From Rhododendron vialii (Eukaryota; Streptophyta; Magnoliopsida; Ericales; Ericaceae), in the NCBI RefSeq assembly GCF_030253575.1, contig NC_080561.1, forward strand, positions 709,501 to 773,500: a stretch of DNA of 64,000 bases. The letters are read 5' to 3'. The translations under genes were made by a program, and so were the position numbers. Below, piece by piece: positions 48,593 through 60,600 of this stretch. The notes beneath the pieces were generated by a model. It made no database searches. It saw only the letters and a list, made by a program, of their open reading frames with translations, and was not told the origin of the DNA. The stretch's first letter is position 1; each line of letters begins with the position of its first letter.

Positions 48593-48865
48593 ATGGCAAA
48601 CATACCGCAAGGGTTACCGTTTGAGTTTTACGAAAGAGATGCCGAACGAGCAGAGTTCAGGTTGTTTATCCAAACCATTTGGATGCAACTCTTTATCTTC
48701 ATTCTGCTGTGTGCGTTACTTACCATGAGAATACCACCATGGTTCGGATGGAATGTAAATGTGGATACTCTGTGGTATTGGATTGGCATTATAGCTGCCG
48801 TTGTAGCAGCCATTATTCGAGAATACGAAAATCAAGGACGCCAAGCTCTCAATGAACGAAGATAG
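48593..48865 (+). CDS. Small two-helix membrane protein ORF within the Sirevirus 3' region
   Basis: A 90-aa frame starting MANIPQGLPFEFYERDAER. Two hydrophobic segments (about residues 25-46, QTIWMQLFIFILLCALL, and 60-76, WYWIGIIAAVVAAI) are followed by a charged tail. It lies between the pol end and the right LTR on the sense strand, where some Sireviruses carry an env-like or accessory gene. It is much shorter than a typical env. I do not recognise it. Function unknown; may be an accessory gene or captured host sequence. Confidence 0.45.
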   Translation: MANIPQGLPFEFYERDAERAEFRLFIQTIWMQLFIFILLCALLTMRIPPWFGWNVNVDTLWYWIGIIAAVVAAIIREYENQGRQALNERR

Positions 48866-49152
48866 AGTGCTACAGGGCAAGAGCGGCATGGTGCTGGAAC
48901 CATGGCCCTATTGTTTTTCTCTTTTTAGTTTTTTTTTTATGATGTCACAGGGGGAGAAAAAGCCAAGTTTTAATTGATCTATCTTGCCATTTTGGGCAAA
49001 TTTAAAAAAATTGCTTGCTATGATCTGATGATTATTGCTATTACTCGTTGATCATAGATAACTGCTTTGGTGCATGTATTAAGGGGGAGATTGGCATAAC
49101 TCCTACTTGAATAAAAACTATCATTTTGTGTCATCATCAAAAAGGGGGAGAT

Positions 49153-50260
49153 TGTTGAAAAATGTATGCATTATAATTTGTGAAAATTTATATGCATCTC
49201 TATTAATTATTTTGATGATTAATTCAATGATATTTTTATTCGGCAAATACAAAATTATCGAAAAGTCGATTCCCGAATTAAATATTTTCGTGACCTTGAA
49301 ATATAGCATAAAGTCTCTTGGATTCATGATTTATATTTACAAAGACTTTATTGAGCTCAATACATGCTTTAACGGTTTATTTAGATGAAATTGTGAGCCA
49401 CAGGTTGACGAACCGGCTGACAAGCCGGCTGTCTGAACAGAAAGCTGTGACAACCGGACGACCACCCGGATGACCATTCTATCAAACGGCTAGTTTCCAA
49501 CGGCTAGTTTCAAACGGCTAGTTTCCAACGGCTAGTTTCAAACGGCTAGTTTCCAACGGCTAGTTTCCAACGGCTAGTTTCAAACGGCTAGTTTCCAACG
49601 GCTAGTTTCCAACGGCTAGTTCCAACGGCTAGTTTCCAACGGCTAGGAAGCATATGGATGGCTATATAAGGCATCAAGAACTCATTAATGAGTACACACA
49701 CAAGCTACAACATTCCATATTATTGCAAGAGAAAATTCTCAAAAGATCAAAGCCAAAAATTCTCATTGTTCTTCCACTTTCATATTATTCTTGAGAGAAA
49801 ATTTGTACAAGTCGTGAGCGATAATTTTCATACCTTCTTCACATACTTGTATTTCCTAAGTGAGTGTTTGAGTCAAACACTTGAAAGCTTAGAAGACCAA
49901 ATTCGGGTTGGAATTTGGGTGTTATTGTTTTTGAGAAGTTTTCGGAGAAAATTCTTGCGGTTGTGCTAGCTCCTCGGGAAAGCTAGAGGCATTCGGTTCT
50001 TGTAAGCACCCGCAAGACTTACAAGTTGTAATCTTTTAAAGATTAGTCTAACCTTCAAGTAATTGCTTGAGGAGAAGTGGAGTAGGGCCGGACCGTGGAC
50101 AAATCCGGACCGAACCACTATAAACGGGTTCTATCTCTCTATCTCTCTATTTTGATTGCATACTTATTGTTTGCATATATTGTTAGAGATAAATTTTTAT
50201 TGGTAATTATTACTAGCAATCCTATTCACCCCCCCTCTAGGTTGCATAATTTGGGTAACA
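49153..50260 (+). repeat. 3' LTR of the Sirevirus
   Basis: Same length as the 5' LTR with no difference seen by eye, including the 12-copy 14-bp array at 49488-49646. Confidence 0.92.
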
Positions 50261-50722
50261 ATTTTGATGATCGAAAACATTCATAATTAATTTAGAGCTT
50301 GTCAAAAACATTGAGCATGCTAAAAATCAGGATGATTAGATACCGGTTGATATGATTTCGTAATGTATCTGTCTTCAGATGAATGGGTTAAGTGAGTTTG
50401 TGTTACAATATTTTTTTGTTCAAAATAAAATGTGTTTTGAAACTGTATGGTTTGATAATCCATATCAAACGGTAATGGGTCATCGCCATTTTTGGCATGG
50501 AAAATATTTTTGACGAACTTTAAAATATAAACGTTTAGAATCACCAAAATAGTGACGGAAAGAACTAAAAAAACGATCAATGTGAACAACCGGAGAGAAA
50601 CCTGTTCCAATCAATAAATGTTGAAAGAATACAATATGAACGATCAATAAATGCTGAAAGAATACAATGAAGGGACATCATACCGGACATACCCTACACC
50701 TTTCCCCTGTTTCCTTACACAT
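50261..50722. other. Right flank of the Sirevirus
   Basis: Starts with the right target-duplication copy. A 96-codon minus frame at 50320-50610 begins with a hydrophobic stretch (LFTLIVFLVLSVTILVILNV) but has no recognised family. Short direct repeats (caataaatgttgaaagaata) at about 50612 and 50646. Confidence 0.35.
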
Positions 50723-51340
50723 AGGGGTGTAAACGAATCGTGTCCTGGGTTTCCGGGCCCACTCCGGTCTCGCTCCGATGATCAGAAGCGTTCACTTTGT
50801 AGAGCTCGTCGAGTAGAATAACTATGCAAAAAATCAGCTTAATTGGATATCATTAAGTGCCTGATCGGAGCCTATATAACTCTCGGTCCATGGGTTACAG
50901 TGGATTTGATTCAGTGTTTCGGATCCATTCTTTTTAAGATAAAAAGGTTCCGATCAGGTACTTAATGATATCCAATTAAGCTGATTTTTTGCATAGTTAT
51001 TTTACTCGACGAGCTCTACAAAATGAGCGTTTTCGATCATCGGAGCGAGACCGGAATGGGCCCGAAAACCCGGGACCGCAGCACGCTGCCGCCCCCTTGG
51101 GGCAGCCCCCCGCCTCCCGTTTATTTAACAAGCCAAAAACTTGAGCTCGAGCTCGGCTCGAGCTTTAACGAGCCGAGCCCTTAACGAGCCGAGTTTAGTC
51201 ATTTACTAAACGAGCCTCTTTAATCGAGTCGAGCCTCCCTTAACGAACTGAGCTTTTGTCGAACGAGCCGAGCTCCATTCGGATCGTTTACTAAATGAGC
51301 CGAGCTCACGAGCTACTCGGTTTATTTATAGCCGTTACAC
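50723..51340. mobile_element. Element with aggggtgtaaacga ends and gagccgagc repeats
   Basis: The left end aggggtgtaaacga and right end gccgttacac are roughly inverted. The interior is rich in gagccgagct / agctcgagctcgg motifs at 51140-51320, a composition known from non-autonomous plant hAT-type elements. Its left part is interrupted by the palindrome at 50738-51090. Confidence 0.4.
50738..51090. mobile_element. Palindromic MITE with ~140-bp arms
   Basis: 50738-50878 and 50947-51090 are inverted copies, about 92% identical by eye (ctccggtctcgctccgatgatc, gagctcgtcgagta, aaaaaatcagcttaattgga and complements), around a ~70-bp loop. Same design as 25504, 34803 and 40378, with a gatgatcnnaancgntca-type block shared. 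Confidence 0.7.
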
Positions 51341-52191
51341 ATGTTAATTAAATATACATCTGTATAAGAAAAATGAAATGACGAAAAATAATTTGAAATT
51401 TAAATTGCCCGCGCACTACACTTACATTGTGTGTGGGGTCTTCACATGAGATTTTTTTTTTTTACCATTCGTTAATCATAAGCTACTCTATTCTAATGGA
51501 TTAGGAAGGTGGATGGGTGCTTACAGAAATCGAACCATATCCGCGAGCATTGGAGTATAAAAGAGGAACCAATTGCACTTCACTCCATGGGCGTGTGGAT
51601 TGTGTAGGTGTATGTGTTCGTGCAAGTGTTTGAAAAAAAAATTAGGAAAATTATTTCCATTCTCTTAGAAATTTACACTAAAAATGTTCGTACATTCTCT
51701 GAGGAAAAATTAGGAAAAGCATAAGGAAAATTTACTTCCTCCGTCCCAATTTACTTGTCCCAGTTCTATTCTAATTGGATAAAAAAATTAGATATATTTT
51801 TAAATTGATAATGAATTTTATATCCAATATGAATTTTGTTTGATAGATCTCTATTTGTTCTATAATGCAATGTTTTCAAAATCAATTAAAATATTATAAA
51901 TTACAATATATAATCAATTAAAAAATAACACGAACTCTCAAAAGTGACAATTAAATTAGGAAGGAGGTAGTACTAATTAGACATTCCGAATCTAAACGTC
52001 AATGTCAAATATCCATTACCGGAGAAATCCCAGTCGGTGACTGTAACGGCGAAACCCACACGCTACGATTTGACAGTGAGTGTTTAATACTGTAGAAAGA
52101 ACTCTAGGCTATGCACAAAACCCAAACTCGAGGTCAACATTTTCGTACGATAAAAAATGGGTAAACATTCTCGGATAGAAAATTGTATTCA

Positions 52192-52237
<46 letters not shown>

Positions 52238-53550
52238 TTTGTTTTGAAAGTATAATTTTTTTGTTGAAAGACATGAAATGAAGTGTTGATAGCAAAAAAT
52301 GGAGTACAAATATCAATTTCCTTTCAGAAATAGTATTCCACTTTTGTCACCAAAACTATTACTACTTTGTTCTCGATTTGACCTTTGAAATATATTTTTC
52401 ACAATTTAAGGTGTGTTCCACTAATACAAATAAGAATAACATGCCTCATAAAGCAAAAAATAAGTATTTAAAAGATAAGAACCTTAGCGAACAGAGCCTA
52501 ATTCTTAACCTCTGTTTATTTCTTAGGACAACCATTCCCACATAAGCGGAACCGGGGGTGCTCTAGTGCACACTCGCATTATACATATAGTGCGGATAAT
52601 TCAGTCGTCCATCTTGACAATAGACGGCTCGAATTTCATCCGAATAGTGAATGTCTATGATTTGTAGAAGTTCGGATTAAATCCAAGTCGTTCATGCCGA
52701 AAATGGAAGATCAAATCAATCGTACTACACAGTGTAGTGCGATGAGTACACTACAACGCCTCCCATTCCAGCATAAAGCAGCACATATCATCCTGCTCGA
52801 AATTCCACATACACCAAAATCCAAATCAAATTCTTCTTACCCACAGTTCAAAAAAATTCGTCTTTAACCAGTTCCATCCATCCTTACTGACACACGCATC
52901 CGCCACATATTAATTTTACCTCATCAAGTCCTAATCTTCAACTTGATACTCACTCTAGTCCTTATCATTATACCAAACTTTCTTCTCCCCTCTTTCTTCA
53001 TGAAATTACCCTCCTGTGTTACTAAACACAGAACCAATAAAAAAAAAAATTGTTCTGAGAAAATAGTGAGATTTTTGTTTCAAATTATAAGTCTGTAACC
53101 CTATGTTGACAGCTCATCTGAACAAAAGTTAATAGAGAAAATAGAAGAGAGAATGAGTGAAGAGAGAGGTAAATGAATATTACAATATGAGTAAGGCCAA
53201 TAGGGGATGTTCCAAATCATAATCATTCGCCAACAGTCTTACTCCCACAAGTAATTGAGCAACAAACATTCGATCACCATTATGCTATGTCCATCCATGA
53301 AATTTTCAAATTTTCATCCTTTTAATTTTTTAAATTCACTCTATAAGGTTACGACACCCGTTTTCTCCATAGATGTGAGTTTCGGCCGAGTATTGATTAG
53401 AATTTTCCAATTTTGGCTTGGGTGAAACTTGGAGCAATAGATTAATGTGGCTCTTATGTTGCAATTTTTGTTAAACAAATGAACATAACTGTTCAATATC
53501 TAAGGCGTTGTTTAATATAAGGTTTTAAAGGAAGTTTTTTGGGATAATAA

Positions 53551-53589
<39 letters not shown>

Positions 53590-54040
53590 TGAGTAATAAG
53601 TAGAGAGAAAACTCAATCAAAAACCGTATTCTCGGAACCTCAAAAGTGAACAAACGCTTAAGATATCCCGTCGTTGGAAGATTAAATAATTAAAGACGCA
53701 AGTGAGGCATTCAGAAAACGTAGAGGGGCTAAATGTTGTTTACCCAAGCTTCTTTTCTCTCCTAAATGATAGATTCATGTGGCAATTTTTGCTGAGCAAA
53801 TGAACATAAATTGTTCGATATATATCTAAAGAGTTGTTTGATAGTAAAATTTTAAGGTAGGTTTTTAGGGTAATAAGTGATGAGAGAGAGATAGAGAGAT
53901 GTGAGTAATAAGTAGAGAGAAAACTTATTCGAAACCGTGTTCTCAGAACCCCAAAAATGAACCGACCCTTAAGAGATCCCGTCGTTGGAATCCCAAAAGT
54001 GAACAAACGCTAAAGAGATCCCGTCGGAAGATTAAATAAT
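51341..54040. other. Repeat-rich spacer, no recognised gene
   Basis: Contains a Stowaway-like MITE at about 51735-51970 (ttcctccgtccc ... gaaggaggtag), an (AT)n run at 52196-52231, a (GA)n run at about 53559-53587 and a ~330-bp tandem duplication listed separately. No coding sequence recognised. Confidence 0.4.
52196..52231. repeat. (AT)n microsatellite
   Basis: About 17 uninterrupted TA units, preceded by cacta. Confidence 0.85.
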
Positions 54041-54500
54041 GAGTAATGCTATATGTACCGATTGAGGGGGAGGGAAAACGTACCGACTGGCTGCGCCAGG
54101 CCGTCTCCGGCCACCGAACAGCCGATCCGAGCAGTCCAAAAATTCTATAAAAAAAAAAGCGATGGGTCCCTGGGGGAATCAACGGCATCCGAGGTGTGTA
54201 GGGTGCTTGATCCAAGCACCCAATATACACGAAAAGGGGTGCTCGGATCAAGCACCCTACACACCTCGGATGCCGTTGATTCCCCGGGGGCCCGATTGCT
54301 TTTTTTTTATAGAATTTTTGAACTGCTCGGATCGGCTGTCCGGTGGCCGGAGACGGCCCAGCGCGGCCAGTCGGTACGTTTTCCCTCCCCCCTTTCGGTA
54401 CCTATATCTTTACTGTTAAATAATTAAGGAGGTAAGTGAGGCATTAAGTAAACTTAGAAGGGCTAAATGTTATTTGCCCAAACTTCTTCTCTCTCCTACA
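53509..54500. repeat. ~330-bp tandem duplication (two copies)
   Basis: Copy 1 (about 53509-53768) and copy 2 (about 53830-54500) share gttgttt..taa..ttttaa, aataagt(a/g)atgagagagag, agattaaataatta and gggctaaatgttattt/gttt gcccaa blocks in the same order. Copy 2 contains the MITE at 54041-54415; copy 1 shows the site before insertion (gattaaataattaaag near 53680). Confidence 0.75.
54041..54415. mobile_element. Mutator-like MITE, 375 bp, 9-bp TSD
   Basis: Flanked by ttaaataat at 54032-54040 and 54416-54424. The termini gagtaatgctatatgtaccga and the complement of tcggtacctatatctttactg are inverted, followed by aacgtaccgactggctgcgc and its complement and by paired atcaacggcatccgaggtg blocks. 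Same family as 19038-19398. The neighbouring tandem copy (53680) preserves the empty site. Confidence 0.85.
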
Positions 54501-57300
54501 CAGAAGTCACGTGCGGGAAGAGGGTACGGCGTCTACTTTCCGTCTCTTGTCTCTCTATCTCTCAATCACTGCAAATCTGAGTACAAAACCCTGCAACCAT
54601 CACGACCTATCGATTGAAAATGGACAGACACAAAATGCACAGAAACCGAGGCAGTGAGTGTTTCTCGAGGGAGGCAGAGAGAGAGAGAAATGCAATACAG
54701 CTAACTTTCAAGTAGAAACTTTCAAAAGAATGGAGTAAAAAGGTAGGATTTCCCCATAATTTGCCCACTGTTGAATTTCGTACCACCAAATCCAGGCTTT
54801 TCTCTCCAAACCCATCTCTATTGCTATCCATAATCATCATATCCTCGTACTATCTCCGTTCCAAATTCACACTTTTAAGGGTTCGTATTATTTTTCAATT
54901 GATCATATATTATAATTTATATTTTCATCGTCTCAAAATGAATGATAATTTTTAAAATTCGTGTCATTTTTCATCGCTTATATCTTTCAATTCATAATAT
55001 TTTTCATGAGTTTGAAAACTTTATATAATAGAACTAATCAAGAACTATTAAACAAGATCCATATTGCATATATTTTGATATCCATATTGAAAGATATAAG
55101 TAATTGAAATTGGCACAGATATCAAAAATTGACATCCAATTTGGGACGGAGGGAGTAATATTTTAGGTGATTTTGAAAGCGTTGTATTATAAAACAATTT
55201 GAGATATATGAAATAAGATCTATCTTAGATATAAAATTCATTACCAATTTAAAGATATACTCCTTCCGTTCCAAAATGACTGTTCCGTTCGGTCTCCAAT
55301 ACAAATTTTAAATTGTTAATATCTTTTAATCTATAATAAATTTTATGTGCAATATAGATCTTATATGATAAATCTCAATTAGTTCTATTATATAAAAATT
55401 TTAAAATCTTTAAAAATATTGTAGATTGAAGATATTAACAATTTAAAATTTGCATTGGAGACCAAACGGGACAATCATTTTGGAATAGAGGGAGTATATC
55501 TTTAAATTGGTAATTAATTTTATATCCAATATGTATCTTATTTGATAGATCTCAATTTTAAATTGTTAATATCTTTTAATCTATAATGAATTTTATGTAC
55601 AATATAAATTTTATATGATAGATCTTAATTAATTCTTTTATACAAAAAATTTAAAATCTTTAAAAACATTGTAGATTGAAAGATATTGACAATTTAAAAT
55701 TTGCATTGGAGACCGAACGGGACAGTCATTTTGGAATGGAGGGAGTAACTAGTTTTTTTTATTCAGCTAGAATAGAACTGGGACAAATAAATTTGGACGG
55801 AGGGAGTATCATTTTACACATTCTCCTCGCAGCCTCGTTCACGCTAATAATTAACTTATGCATCACGATTTTTTAGTTTTGTTCTTATTTAAATTTTGTT
55901 AGCGTTTGTTTGTTTTACGTTAAACTTTTATGTAATATGGATTCGTCTCGATGAGAGAAACCGAAAAAATAAAAAATTATGACTTTTACACAAGTATTTT
56001 TGAGAAATGTCCAATAAAAAGTCCAAAAACTGATTTTGTAAGTTTTTTTTTTGTGGATATTTTCTAAAATAGTTGTGTAAAAGTCATAATTTGTTACATT
56101 CCTCTCGTCGAGATGAACTTATATCACATAAAAGTTTGCCATAAAACCAACAAATGCAAAAAAAAAAAAAAATTTGAAAGTTTCTGTTAATTTAAAAGTT
56201 TCAGACAATTTTTTTTGTTGTCTTTATTCAAATATATTTTCGTATTTGTTACTTTTGTGCCAAATTTTACACAAGTATTTTTTTGAAACATTCATTTTTG
56301 GGTTTTTTCTTGGATATTTCAAAAAATAATTGTGTAAAAGTCATAATTTTTTACTTTTTTTGGATTCATTTAGTTGAGATGAAACTAATAATGCATAAAA
56401 GTTGTGCAAAACTAACAAACAACGAAAAAAATTTGAATAAAGAGAGAGTCAAAAAGTTGTAGTCTACCACTTTTAGGTTAATGAAAACAGGGCCTAAGTC
56501 ACATAATTCGCGGGCGGGAGTACTGGATGCGGGAAAACGTCTTTGAAACACATTCGAACCTACTAAAAATTTGTAAGAGAGAGGATTGAGCGCATGTGCG
56601 CAAGACATTTTCATGGATTATGTGACTAAGCTTATATATAGGCCTATTAAACTTGTAACGATCCGCGCTAGCTAACACGCTTAACCCTTAGCCTATCCGC
56701 GTAGGTCAACAGATTAATTAATCTCGAGTTATACAGTAGTTCGTCACAATTCATTATATAGTAGTACTCCCTCCTTCACAAATTATTTGCACGGTCCGCA
56801 AAACGAAAACTTCAAAAAATAAAATACTTTTTCCAATCCAAAAGTCAAAAAAATTGCAACATCCCCTTGCATAAAAAGGAGGGTAATTGTGAGATCCCCT
56901 TGCATGTCCCACATCCGTAATCCGTAAAGAAAAGGGAAGTTAGTATTCCGTCTGTCTCGCAATTTCTTAAACTCAATCAATTTCTTGGGTTAATCACTCA
57001 TTCATTTGCGTATTATTAAAAAGGTACGGATTTTTTTTGAAAAAATCTTATTCACGGAGCTTCGTGAATAAAATAAAATTTTATAGAAGTGTATTGCAAT
57101 TATCCAAAAGCATTTTGAATGAACGATCGTAATTCATTTCCTCCGAAAAAACTTATTTCCCAGCAGATATCTCGCATTATTTTTACTATACATTTGCAGA
57201 AGTATGGACCGTATGGTATAGATTAACGTATAGGTGTTGTTCATTTTCCTACTCCAACTTGGCTACTTCTCATATTCTGCGTTTGTTGGCAGAGCTTTTG
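54425..57300. other. Spacer with a cluster of Stowaway-like MITEs
   Basis: Ends of the ctccctccgtccc/ggacggagggagta type occur near 54855, 55140-55157, 55258, 55490, 55730 and 55795, and another related end at 56766. The segments between them share aaattttaaattgttaatatctttt blocks in direct and inverted order, so several copies are nested or tandem. 55967-56100 and 56265-56350 hold related inverted segments (aaagtcataatttttta). No gene seen. Confidence 0.5.
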
Positions 57301-57685
57301 GTTGTCTCAGACTCTGCCGGTCTGCCCCCATAATTATCCCGCAGTGTCAGTACCACCTCCTCCCTTAAATTATTTCCCCTGTCTTCTTCTCTCAAAATTA
57401 TTTTTCCATTGGACGTTTTTTTTCACTGCCTCATTTTCCCACTTTTCTTTACTTCTTCTTATAGTACTGCTCCCTGCTTCCCAATTGGGTGTTTAATGGT
57501 GGCTACTGTTGCTGTGCTGCTGCTGTCACTTCATTACTCTGTTGGGCACTTAAGCATATACTAACTGAGTACGTTTGTACTGTGCGCTGTTCCGGACATT
57601 TTTTACCCTCGTAAACCCATTATACGGTTTGCTATACGTTTGTGTTAAATATGCTGTGTTGAGGAGCTTGTTGGGTGATCAATCA
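57301..57685 (+). promoter_or_regulatory. Promoter/5' UTR region of the G-gamma gene
   Basis: Pyrimidine-rich sequence upstream of the start codon, including ttcttctctc-type blocks typical of plant leaders. No firm TATA box identified. Confidence 0.35.
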
Positions 57686-60600
57686 ATGGCTGGTTCTTCC
57701 TCTGTAGTGCCATCGTTGCCGCCGCCGCGGCCCAAGTCTCCGCCGGAGTACCCGGACTTGTATGGGAAGCGGAGGGAGCTGGCCAAGGTTCAGATGTTGG
57801 AGAGGGAGATTAGTTTTCTCGAGGTTCGGTTTTTGAAATCCAACTTTGTTTCTTTTTGGTTAATTTGCTGAGTTTCTTTTGTGGGTTTTATTTTACTTTC
57901 TTTATAACCTATGGGATTCGTAGGTGTGGTGGAAAACTAGTACTAGTATCAAAATGGGTTTTTTTTGGTTGCCTCAAGTTAAATGAGTTGATTTCTGTAG
58001 AAAATATTTTCCCGGAGGCTCTACTACCACAACCACCACCAATGCCGCCCCCCACCGGTTAGGCGCTAGTACGCTTTCTAACAATCAGGGGAGTCGAGAG
58101 TTGAAGGGCCCAAACAGGGGTGGACACAGAATTTGTGCATAGCAAGCCCCCGAACCTCGTTTGTATTTCTACGGTGACCACAAAAGTTGCTAGGTCTAAA
58201 TTTATTTTACACGCGCGACCAGAAACTCGTTGATACTTGGAATAACAGTTAGTTTTTTCCACACATGTTGTAAGATTTTTTCTCCTCCGAGAGACTTATA
58301 GGAGCCAATCTAATTGTTTCGACCAGGGGCCGACACCCTGACAACACTCCAACGGTCTGCCCCTGGTCGAAACAATGGGAGATATTTTTGGAAGAGATTT
58401 TTTCAAGTAATAAATCTAGCTACTCGAGTTTTATTGAGCGGTTTTCTACTGGCCCCACAATAGCTACACCCTTGCTAACAATCACTTTCAGGATTGTGAC
58501 AATCTTTTTTTCTTGCAATCATGTTTTTGCCGAAACAGAGCACAACTTTTGTGATTCGGTTGAGTTTGAATGCATACCCCCATACTTTACCATCTATGAG
58601 AAATTGTGTCGAAAAATATTGGAAGGGAAAATAACTGAACACCAAGTAACTAAAAGTTGATAAAATGGAGGATTATCTGAAAAATATTCAGGTGAGCGAA
58701 AGCTAGTCTAGTTAGTTGAGGTGCTTGTACGCTGGTCTGAACATTCTGATTCCTGAGTTACCCAAAAAAGGTAAACTTGATAAAAACAACTGATATTGAT
58801 TATTGAAATCATCCCCTATCCAAATTGGAAAGAAAACTTCAAGTGGAAACCCGTTCGAAAATTGCTATCTGGTTTTCCAAGTACAATGGAAAAGAGTTTA
58901 TGAATCTATGATGTCAATGTTCGAATATCGTTGCTTGATCTACAAAGTGGGATATCCAACAAGCTCTCTATCACTTTTGTACACAATGTAAAATCATGCA
59001 GCCTAATTGCACTCTTGAAACATGACTGACCATCAATGACCACTATCGAGGGCGCAATGGTCATATTTAGCATGCTTGGATGAAGGGGGGAGACACTGGA
59101 TTTAACTTGCTACACTTGTACTTTAAAACCCTTGACATTGTAAGTACTTCAAGAGTTTCAAAAGAACCTCAGAGCTCTACCCCAACGTATGCTTATCTCC
59201 AGATGGTCGCATTATGGTGTGGTTTCCGTTATCCATCGTGTTGATCATGTATACCTCAAGTTTTGAACGATAACTTCGAATGACATGAGTAAGAGAAACA
59301 ACGATTAAAGGGTCCGATTATGTAAACACAATTGGTCATTCTAAGGTGCTCGACTTTGTATTCTGTGGCCAATTAAACTTCTTCTGAACCATTGGTGATT
59401 TGCAGCTATCTAAAAGTCAGCTAGACAATAGATGATCCTCTATTACTCAGATTCAACCATGCAATTTGCGAAAGTTCAGTTTTTTAGAGGAATCTCTCAC
59501 ACTGTGTGGTACTTCATGGTATTTCCCATTTCTCGAATCAATAGTATGAAAGTGTGAGTTAATGGGTGGAATGTGATCACTGGGATAGATCTCCAAAGCT
59601 ATAGGACAAGTGATACAAGCAAAAGGGTCGGTGATTGGACACGATTAACCTCTTAACTTTACAAGTCGGTTGGATGTTATCTTTCTTCGAGCATCTGATG
59701 TTAGGACAACTCTTTTATCTGCTTCAATTTTAGTTCTCTTATTACATGCATGTCAATAGTTGTGAAATGGAAGCTGGAAATTGGATTGTGTTACCACAGC
59801 TACAATGTCACATCTAAGATATCTGTGAAATAAGATTTGCTAATATGCTTGAGATTTAGTTATTTATACCTCCTTGTGTAAAGTCGTTACACGAATAGGT
59901 ATTTTCCGCCATGAAAGTTTAAGCTGCGAAGTATCCCTACCATTCTCCTTTCCCTATTCTTTGTAACGGTGCAAATGTCGTTGATGCTGCAGGGAGAATT
60001 AAAATTCGTCGAAAGCCTTCCACCTGCCTCCCGGTGCTGTAAAGAGTATGTGATTGCTCTCGCAATTGTGTCGTATTGTACAGAATGTAGTTACTAAACA
60101 TCCGTTCTAAAATCTGGCTCTTTTGTTCTAACAAAGCTCTCTCTTAAATTAAGTATCATTTGGAGACATCTACTCAGTTATGTTGCTAAAGCTAAACTTG
60201 ATTGGACTTGCAATTTACCAGGGTTGCTGATTTCGCGGTGACAAATCCGGATCCTTTTATTCCTACGTAAGAATGTGCTCAACAACCTTTTTTTTTTCTT
60301 GGAGTTTAGTTGGAGATTGCTTTTTAACATACTTCTTTGTCTACCAGAAGTCGGAAGATTCGTAGATCTTGTCGATTCTGGAAATGGCTCTGGTATCTTC
60401 TCGTCCTTTGCTCATCTTTTCTGCATATATGGAGTACTTATGTTGCCTCATATTTCTTCGAAATTGATGCTGTCTAAAGCATAATGTTTACTGGAACACC
60501 ATATGAATGGAGGAAGAAGCAAAAGAGAGTTACTGTTCATGTTAAAACATAGTTCAGGCAGTCATGCGATTCTCTAGCAACAAACTTGATGTGCATCGGA

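Larger units (their letters stand above)
41214..50260 (+). mobile_element. Ty1/copia LTR retrotransposon, Sirevirus (SIRE/Maximus) lineage
   Basis: A ~9.05 kb element with 1,108-bp LTRs at 41214-42321 and 49153-50260, TG...CA ends and a perfect 5-bp target duplication atttt (41209-41213, 50261-50265). A tggtatcagagc primer-binding site (initiator Met tRNA) follows the left LTR at about 42325, and a polypurine tract aaagggggagat abuts the right LTR. gag and pol are present in copia order (protease, integrase, RT, RNase H). Several extra gggggag tracts lie between pol and the right LTR (near 48262, 48948, 49084), a known Sirevirus mark. I saw no LTR difference in the stretches compared, so the insertion is very recent. 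It looks nearly whole, with at most about one break plus a nested solo LTR. Confidence 0.93.

Noticed and set aside
50320-50610. 96-codon minus frame with an N-terminal hydrophobic segment
   Set aside because: No family similarity and AT-rich; not enough to call a gene, though the leader-like start was noted.
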